Assembly (NCBI GenBank): GCA_002733105.1
Contig: NVUI01000002.1
Location: forward strand, 210,188 to 243,461
DNA length: 33,274 bases
Direction: 5' to 3'
Source of the DNA: Methylophaga sp.
GTDB taxonomy: Bacteria; Pseudomonadota; Gammaproteobacteria; Nitrosococcales; Methylophagaceae
Below the pieces are notes generated by a model. That model had not been told where the DNA came from. It did no database searches and was given only the letters and a program-made list of their open reading frames with translations. Shown here piece by piece: positions 28,177 through 33,274 of this stretch. A program made the position numbers and the translations under genes. Every line of letters starts with the position of its first letter. Position 1 is the first letter of the stretch.

Positions 28177-28213
28177 TGTCTCAGGGGTGAGTTAAATGCG
28201 ACACTTGTTTATT
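28177..28213. promoter_or_regulatory. Inverted-repeat operator upstream of the PQQ dehydrogenase
   Basis: TGTCTCA (28177-28183) and TGCGACA (28197-28203) form an inverted repeat with a 13-base spacer, identical in layout to the site at 11085-11111. The right arm extends into CTTGTTTATT, and AAATGCGACACTTGTTTA is shared exactly (inverted) with the glcD site. It is centred about 214 bases upstream of the -24 element, as expected for an enhancer. Confidence 0.6.
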
Positions 28214-28403
28214 AAATTCAGACACATTTTATTGAAAAACGCTCTCAATTAGGGTCAGAATAATAAGTCTAATCTCAGCAGAGATGACCGATAGCATAAA
28301 AGACAATACGGCTATTTTATCTATTAAAATTAATCTGTTAGCTAAGATAAAATCATTAGTACAATCATCGCCATCTGTTCTGTACAACAGAAAATAGGTC
28401 AGC

Positions 28404-28419
28404 TGGCATATTACTTGCT
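28404..28419 (+). promoter_or_regulatory. Sigma-54 promoter (-24/-12) of the PQQ dehydrogenase gene
   Basis: TGGCAT-ATTAC-TTGC-T matches the consensus with correct spacing and is almost the same as the promoter at 15212. It gives a leader of about 90 bases before the ATG at 28523. A palindrome sits 11 bases upstream. Confidence 0.82.
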
Positions 28420-28522
28420 CTTTCCCAAACTGAACTTAAACATTAACTACTCTATGTTTAAGTTAATACTTGTTCGATATGATCGTTTTATTAACTAAAC
28501 AATACATAAAGGGGCATCAATA

Positions 28523-30280
28523 ATGTCTGATGTAAAGAAATTAGCTTGCACTGTCATTGCAGCTCTCGTGCTGAGTGCCAGCAGTCAAGCTGCCGAAGTA
28601 ACGACTGATAGGATTCTCCAAAATAAAGAATCACAGAACTGGTTGTCTCATCACAGAACACTTGATGGACAAAGGTTTTCTCCATTAAATAAGATTAATA
28701 AGAAAAATGTTAAAGACCTTAATGTTGCTTGGACATTTACGATGGGTGGCGTTGAAGGTGGTGGCATATGGCCACATGGCGGTTTACAAGGTACGCCTTT
28801 AGTTGAAGATGGAATTATGTATGTGACTGATGGTTGGGGAAGTGTCTATGCATTGAAAGTCACACCAACTGGTGGCGAATTATTATGGAAAATGGATCCT
28901 GAAACAGATAAGGAATGGGCTGGAGCAACCACATGTTGCGGTGTTGATAACCGTGGTATTGCTTTATGGAAAGACAAAGTAATTTCTCATACGCTTGATG
29001 GGCGTTTAATTGTTACTAATAAAAAGACAGGTGAAATAGAATGGGAACGCACCGTAGCAGACCCCGCTATATCTGAAACAATTACCGCAGCGCCGCTAAT
29101 CGTTAAAAATATGGTGATTACCGGTGTTTCTGGTGCAGAATACGGTATTCGTGGTTGGTTGGCTGCAACAGATCTCACTACTCATAAAGAAGTGTGGCGT
29201 TTCAAAACCATTCCTGAGCCAGGTGACGTTGCAAACGAAACATGGAAAGATGATCATAACGCTTGGGAAAATGGTGGTGGTTCAACTTGGGTTGTTGGTT
29301 CGTTTGATCCTGAAACAAACCTGATCCTCTGGGGCGTTGGTAACCCTGGTCCTGATTGGGATCCTGAGTATCGCCCAGGTGATAATCTCTACACTAATAG
29401 TGCAGTCGCTGTTGATGCCGATACCGGTGAGCTGAAGTGGCATTTTCAGTATACTCCAAACGATCCGTATGACTATGATGGTGTAAATGAAAATACCTTA
29501 GTAGACATTAACTATAAAGGTAAAAAACGTAAAGTCATGTTGCATGCTGATCGAAATGGATATGCATATGCCTTAGATCGTGCCACGGGTGAATTTGTCT
29601 GGGGCGAAGCCTTTGTGGACAAAATGACTTGGACATCAGGTCTTGATCCAAAAACAGGTCGTCCTCTAGATTACAATCCAAACTCGGATGTCCAACTTTA
29701 CGCAGAAGGAACAGCCCCAAACCGTAAAGATAAGGTAGGCGTTGCTTGTCCGGGTAATATGGGTGGTAAAAATTGGCCACCAACTTCTTACAATCCAAAA
29801 CTGCATCTTTGGTACATTCCTGTTATCGAAAGTTGTAATACGATGACAAATGACCCAGCAATTGTAGGCGCTCATAAAGACCATGGTGAATGGTGGACGG
29901 GTGGTGGACCTAGCCAGCATGAGCAAATCGTTGGTAGTGTTAAAGCAGTTGATCCAGATACAGGTAAGGTTGTTGCTACCTATCCAATGCAATATCCAAA
30001 CCTTGGTGGTACTCTTGCAACAGGCGGAGACCTAGTGTTTACTAGTCGTCCTGAAGGTGTCATTGCCGCATTGGATGGTAAGAGTTTGAAAGAGCTTTGG
30101 TCTTTCGATACTGGTGGTGGTTTGAATGCGCCTCCAATGACCTTTAGTGTTGATGGTAAACAGTATGTTGCTGTCCTCGTAGGTCTGGGTGGTGCTTGGC
30201 CTAAATGGTTTGTGGATGGTACAGCTGGACTAGAAAAGCTTGAGCCAAGCTCTTCGCTTTATGTCTTTTCTCTAAACTAG
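28523..30280 (+). CDS. PQQ-dependent alcohol dehydrogenase, predicted lanthanide-dependent
   Basis: A 585-residue periplasmic quinoprotein (signal peptide about 1-24, cleavage after SSQAA) of the methanol/ethanol dehydrogenase family. It oxidises a primary alcohol to the aldehyde with PQQ and passes electrons to cytochrome c. Propeller W-motifs repeat throughout. Key sites are the vicinal disulfide Cys138-Cys139, metal ligands Glu206 (SGAEYG) and Asn274 (GVGNPGP), and the base Asp317. Asp319 follows two residues later in YDYDGVNE. In XoxF, ExaF and PedH an acid at this place binds the lanthanide; calcium enzymes carry Ala or Ser. There is no haem domain. Overall it looks more like ethanol-type enzymes (RPGDNLYTNSAVAVD) than XoxF. 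It has a strong ribosome site (AAAGGGG), an upstream sigma-54 promoter, a following terminator and a cytochrome c gene downstream. Confidence 0.92.
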   Translation: MSDVKKLACTVIAALVLSASSQAAEVTTDRILQNKESQNWLSHHRTLDGQRFSPLNKINKKNVKDLNVAWTFTMGGVEGGGIWPHGGLQGTPLVEDGIMYVTDGWGSVYALKVTPTGGELLWKMDPETDKEWAGATTCCGVDNRGIALWKDKVISHTLDGRLIVTNKKTGEIEWERTVADPAISETITAAPLIVKNMVITGVSGAEYGIRGWLAATDLTTHKEVWRFKTIPEPGDVANETWKDDHNAWENGGGSTWVVGSFDPETNLILWGVGNPGPDWDPEYRPGDNLYTNSAVAVDADTGELKWHFQYTPNDPYDYDGVNENTLVDINYKGKKRKVMLHADRNGYAYALDRATGEFVWGEAFVDKMTWTSGLDPKTGRPLDYNPNSDVQLYAEGTAPNRKDKVGVACPGNMGGKNWPPTSYNPKLHLWYIPVIESCNTMTNDPAIVGAHKDHGEWWTGGGPSQHEQIVGSVKAVDPDTGKVVATYPMQYPNLGGTLATGGDLVFTSRPEGVIAALDGKSLKELWSFDTGGGLNAPPMTFSVDGKQYVAVLVGLGGAWPKWFVDGTAGLEKLEPSSSLYVFSLN

Positions 30281-30295
30281 TATTAGTAAGTCAAT

Positions 30296-30330
30296 AAAAT
30301 GCATAATCCTGAAAAGGGTTATGCATTTTT
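30296..30330 (+). terminator. Rho-independent terminator after the PQQ dehydrogenase
   Basis: AAAATGCATAA and TTATGCATTTTT form a stem of about 10 base pairs around TCC-TGAAAA-GG, ending in a T run. It begins 15 bases after the stop codon. Confidence 0.8.
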
Positions 30331-30471
30331 CTAGGTACAGTTTCAGTGTTTTTTCTTTCTTTTAATATTTAACCAGAAGGTTTAGAGACATTTCTACTGC
30401 CATAATATTTTAGACATGATGATGTTAAGTTTAGAATGCAATAACAACCATTAACAGAATGGAAATACGCT

Positions 30472-31311
30472 ATGTTTTTTATCAACCCTTTACTGATAAT
30501 CCGATCATCAACAGTAATTTTATTATTGCTACCTTGCCTACTGTTTGCTCATAATAACCCTGAGTTTATAAACAAACCTCTTAGCAGTGTTGAGGTTGAA
30601 TTATTAACAGCTTCTGGCAGCAATAAAAATGCTAATAGTGCAGAATTCATCATTGTTCCACCTAAAGAAACGGTGCGAGTAGTGTGGAGTGTAAATTCAG
30701 ACAATAAAGATAAGGTAATCTTTTCAGTAAAACAGGGTAACAAGATCATCGCGAAGGATATACAGAATGGAGCGGAGACAGACCCGAATCTCATTAATGG
30801 AGAAATGTTGGTCATAACCGATGTGAAAGGAGCTGAAGCCTCGTTTAAACTAGACATATTGGCTAGACTAATTGTGGTTAAAAACAAAAAAGGATCTGCT
30901 GATACTTCTGCAGGGAAAAGAGTTTATAAAAAGGCAAATTGTATGGGGTGCCATAAATGGCATGGCGCTGGAGGAGGAGGCTATGGCGGCGCAGCACTTT
31001 CTCTGAGAACAACTCAACTAGATTACAATTTTATTAAATATACCGTTCGCTGTGGCAGACCAGAAACCGGCATGCCTTATCATGGTCGTAAGTCATATAA
31101 AGGCGATGATATCAGTTGCTATGACGTAACAGGACAGGAGCTTGCAGAAGATAAACCACCTCGCGCAAGAAGCCTGATCAGTGAAAGAGATATTGATGCT
31201 GTAGTAAAATATGTGGTGAACGTAATTAAAGGCTCAGGTGAACCTAACTTCGACCAATGTGTTGCTTTTTGGGGTGAAAAATCACGTCAATGTGACAGCT
31301 TTAAACCATGA
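30472..31311 (+). CDS. Periplasmic c-type cytochrome with an extra N-terminal domain
   Basis: A 279-residue exported protein with a signal peptide (about 1-26). Residues 30-135 form a beta-rich domain with no motif I know (VELLTASGS, FIIVPPKETVRVVWSV). The C-terminal half is a class I cytochrome c with haem site CMGCHKWHG (157-165), a glycine-rich GGGGYGGAALSLR loop and probable haem ligand Met201 in TGMPYHG. Four more cysteines (194, 216, 263, 274) may form two disulfides. Similar cytochromes lie beside PQQ alcohol dehydrogenases elsewhere, so it is probably the electron acceptor of the enzyme just upstream. It has its own leader after a terminator, and GGAAA precedes the ATG. The next gene follows after 13 bases. 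Confidence 0.82.
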   Translation: MFFINPLLIIRSSTVILLLLPCLLFAHNNPEFINKPLSSVEVELLTASGSNKNANSAEFIIVPPKETVRVVWSVNSDNKDKVIFSVKQGNKIIAKDIQNGAETDPNLINGEMLVITDVKGAEASFKLDILARLIVVKNKKGSADTSAGKRVYKKANCMGCHKWHGAGGGGYGGAALSLRTTQLDYNFIKYTVRCGRPETGMPYHGRKSYKGDDISCYDVTGQELAEDKPPRARSLISERDIDAVVKYVVNVIKGSGEPNFDQCVAFWGEKSRQCDSFKP

Positions 31312-31324
31312 TCGGGATGATGAT

Positions 31325-32002
31325 ATGAAACGATTTATACCCCTTATATTCACCATAACTCTCATGCCATTATCACTAGTTTGTCATGCAGAGGAAACAA
31401 CAACTATTGAGCTGAAAAAGGAAATACGTGACATCGCCCTTGGCATGCATGTTACTGAATTACCAGCAGGTCGTTATAAGGATTTTACCTGTGTGGATCC
31501 TGACAAGGCTCTTGAAACCTTAAATGATTTTGAAGAATGCCCAGTCGATAATCTAAATCTTTATGAAGTTCGGCTAAAATACGATACTTCTGACAATGAA
31601 TGGGAAGCGGTAAATGACCGCTTTAAAGGCACCAGAATATCTGGCCATCCGGTAATATTGTCTATTCTGGTAGACAACAAGGGAGCAATACAGGGCATTC
31701 GAGCTTATACCGATCCTGATGCTTCACCATTCACTAAAAAACAAGCTTATCTATTATCAGATAATATCAAAAGGCATTATGGTAATACCGACTGGAAATG
31801 TGTGGAGAAGCCGCCGGGAGAAAGTGGAAACAAACCCATTAGTTCAATTTATATCGATCGTATGTGTAATAAAATTATTGACGGTAAAAGGATCAGGATT
31901 GGGGCCAAAGTCTACCGAGCCCTTAATCAAAAGGGTAAGGAATACACTAATTCGTCCACTTTCGAAATTATAAGCTTAATGGCTTTGTCTAATGCATCGT
32001 AA
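31325..32002 (+). CDS. Exported protein of unknown function in the PQQ dehydrogenase cluster
   Basis: A 225-residue protein with a clear signal peptide (MKRFIPLIFTITLMPLSLVCHA, cleavage near residue 22). The frame is open from 31238, but ATG 31325 starts the signal peptide, has GGGA upstream and lies 13 bases after the cytochrome gene. The mature part contains IALGMHVTELPAGRYKDFTC near its start, then three more Cys (in EECPVDN, DWKCVEK and DRMCNKI) that could pair into disulfides. I recognise no family. The pattern of a short domain followed by GHPVILSILVDNKGAIQGIRAYTDPD suggests a compact beta fold. Being next to the cytochrome suggests a part in alcohol oxidation, such as assembly or substrate/metal handling in the periplasm; this is inference only. 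Confidence 0.65.
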   Translation: MKRFIPLIFTITLMPLSLVCHAEETTTIELKKEIRDIALGMHVTELPAGRYKDFTCVDPDKALETLNDFEECPVDNLNLYEVRLKYDTSDNEWEAVNDRFKGTRISGHPVILSILVDNKGAIQGIRAYTDPDASPFTKKQAYLLSDNIKRHYGNTDWKCVEKPPGESGNKPISSIYIDRMCNKIIDGKRIRIGAKVYRALNQKGKEYTNSSTFEIISLMALSNAS

Positions 32003-32235
32003 CTGCGCTTATGTCCACATCCGCTATTTTCAATATTGGAGTTAGTATTTTTATAGCTTAGTGAAGACTTGTGGCCTACCCTGTTTGCCCTTCCATAAGG
32101 GAGCATTCTAACAGCAGCCCTAACATTTCGTCACATATTAGATGTTGCAAGCTCAATCAAGCCAGTGCCAAATTTTGATAGAGACTTGTCTGAAAATGTT
32201 TTAGGCGTTAAATGGCTTAATGCTAATTATAGTGT

Positions 32236-33177
32236 GTGTTTTTATTTTTGGATAAACAAGTGAAATATTTGCTTCTTATACCCATCCTACTTACTGCTAT
32301 ATTGCTTATCCTATACCAAATCTTTAATTATCCTAAGATCACAGAAATAGATTTCTATAGTGTATTCTCCGATGGCTTTGCTTCAGTCTGTATTCTAAGT
32401 GCAATTTTTGCTTTGAGAAAGGCTCTCAAAGACAGATACATGTATCTGTTTCTACTACCGGGATTTTACCTTCTGTTTATATCGCTAGTGACAGGCACCT
32501 TAAATGAAATATATGAGCCTCCTTTGCTAGTCACCACCCTTTTCGAAGATATGTTTCAGATAGTGGGGTATGTTTTAATCATAATAGGTATCTACGCATG
32601 GGGAAAACATAACGCTAAAATCATCTGTCGTTTGGATGATCTCGCAAGAACGGATAGTTTAACCCACTTATTAAATCGCAGATCATTCATAGAAAAGGCA
32701 CAAATAGAATTCAAAAAAAATCGACGATACCAAGATCAATTTTCTATTTTGATGATTGATATTGACCATTTTAAATCAATTAATGATAAATATGGGCATG
32801 CTTGTGGCGATAGAGCTTTAAAAAAGTTTTCCGATATCACTTCAGTACAACTACGTGATACAGACACTATCTGTCGCTGGGGTGGAGAAGAGTTTTTAGT
32901 GCTTATTCCTGAAAATAAACCAGAATCATCTATAGCTGTTGCTGAAAAGTTACGATCACATATTGAAAATATTTCAATTGTTAATGGAAAAGATGTTATT
33001 CATCTTACTGTAAGCATAGGAATAGCGATCATAGAGGCTAATGATCATTCTCTAGATGATTTAATTCATCGTGCCGACCTTGCACTTCTAGAAGCCAAAA
33101 AAAAGGGTCGAAATTGCGTGGTATTAGCGCCTATAGTACATAGAACTTTGTCGAGTTTTCGCTACGCTCTCACATAA
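32236..33177 (+). CDS. Membrane-bound diguanylate cyclase (GGDEF)
   Basis: A 313-residue protein with about five hydrophobic segments in residues 8-140 and a C-terminal GGDEF domain (about 145-305) that makes cyclic di-GMP from two GTP. Active-site GGEEF is at 216-220; LTHLLNRRSF and DIDHFKSINDKYGHACGDRAL precede it. The product-inhibition I-site RxxD (Arg207-Asp210) stands five residues before GGEEF, so feedback control is likely. No sensor domain other than the membrane part is seen. The start is uncertain: GTG 32236 gives the longest form but has no ribosome site. It is separated from the previous gene by about 230 bases with no visible operon link. Confidence 0.85.
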   Translation: MFLFLDKQVKYLLLIPILLTAILLILYQIFNYPKITEIDFYSVFSDGFASVCILSAIFALRKALKDRYMYLFLLPGFYLLFISLVTGTLNEIYEPPLLVTTLFEDMFQIVGYVLIIIGIYAWGKHNAKIICRLDDLARTDSLTHLLNRRSFIEKAQIEFKKNRRYQDQFSILMIDIDHFKSINDKYGHACGDRALKKFSDITSVQLRDTDTICRWGGEEFLVLIPENKPESSIAVAEKLRSHIENISIVNGKDVIHLTVSIGIAIIEANDHSLDDLIHRADLALLEAKKKGRNCVVLAPIVHRTLSSFRYALT

Positions 33178-33274
33178 TGATAATTATTTATTTTCAGCTT
33201 TGAGTTACTGGGAAATTGAAGATGGAACCGACCACTCACTCGTATTGAGAGGGGGCAGAAGAAACCATATTATT

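Larger units (their letters stand above)
28034..28522. other. Long regulatory region before the PQQ alcohol dehydrogenase
   Basis: This 489-base gap holds, in order, the SHOCT-gene hairpin (28044-28075), the inverted-repeat operator (28177-28203), a short palindrome TTCTGT-ACA-ACAGAA (28378-28392) and a sigma-54 promoter (28404-28419). The stretch between operator and promoter has no gene. Confidence 0.55.

Noticed and set aside
28523-30280. Methanol dehydrogenase (MxaF or XoxF)
   Set aside because: The metal-site region and overall pattern fit ethanol-type quinoproteins better, and no mxa/xox partner genes (mxaI, xoxG/xoxJ in their usual order) are adjacent.
1-33274. Insertion sequences, prophage, CRISPR arrays or defence genes
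   Set aside because: No transposase, integrase, regular spaced repeats or nuclease-type proteins are visible on either strand.

Overview
The window is an AT-rich (about 40% G+C by eye), gene-dense stretch of a Gram-negative chromosome. It is most likely from a gammaproteobacterium that oxidises short-chain alcohols and organic acids. The reasons are a periplasmic PQQ alcohol dehydrogenase with its own cytochrome c, an outer-membrane porin, the GlcDEF and LutABC oxidases, an AcoR-type sigma-54 activator and the methylcitrate cycle. No tRNA, rRNA, CRISPR array, transposase or phage gene was seen.

Layout. (1) 1-6728, plus strand: a six-gene propionyl-CoA operon. It holds a CitE-like lyase, a mesaconyl-CoA hydratase (Mch), a second CitE-like lyase, PrpB, PrpC and PrpD. 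It joins beta-methylmalyl-CoA chemistry (glyoxylate plus propionyl-CoA) to the 2-methylcitrate cycle (pyruvate plus succinate). (2) 6986-10489, minus strand: an AcoR-type sigma-54 activator and a porin. (3) 11242-14988: glcDEF, glycolate to glyoxylate. (4) 15269-16774: an aldehyde dehydrogenase behind a near-consensus sigma-54 promoter. (5) 16934-21223: PEP synthase, an AEC carrier and a secreted SMP-30-like beta-propeller. (6) 21540-22034: an AmiS/UreI channel. (7) 22143-26667, minus strand: lactate permease plus lutABC. (8) 27002-28033: an exported SHOCT protein of unknown role. (9) 28523-32002: a PQQ alcohol dehydrogenase with the Asp-Tyr-Asp lanthanide signature, a cytochrome c and an exported hypothetical protein. 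(10) 32236-33177: a membrane diguanylate cyclase.

How it fits together (inference). Alcohols enter through the porin and are oxidised by the PQQ enzyme, which hands electrons to cytochrome c. Aldehydes go to acids by the aldehyde dehydrogenase. Propionyl-CoA from odd-chain substrates is consumed by Prp and, with glyoxylate, possibly by the Mch branch. Glycolate and lactate are oxidised by two separate flavin/Fe-S complexes. PEP synthase turns the resulting pyruvate into PEP.

The main non-coding observation is a candidate sigma-54 regulon. Strong -24/-12 elements precede the porin, aldehyde dehydrogenase and PQQ dehydrogenase genes, and weaker ones precede the lactate operon and the AmiS/UreI gene. 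A repeated upstream motif, TGTCKCA-N13-TGMGACA (complete or as half-sites), lies near most of these and near glcD. The activator encoded at 6986-8929 is the obvious candidate to bind it.
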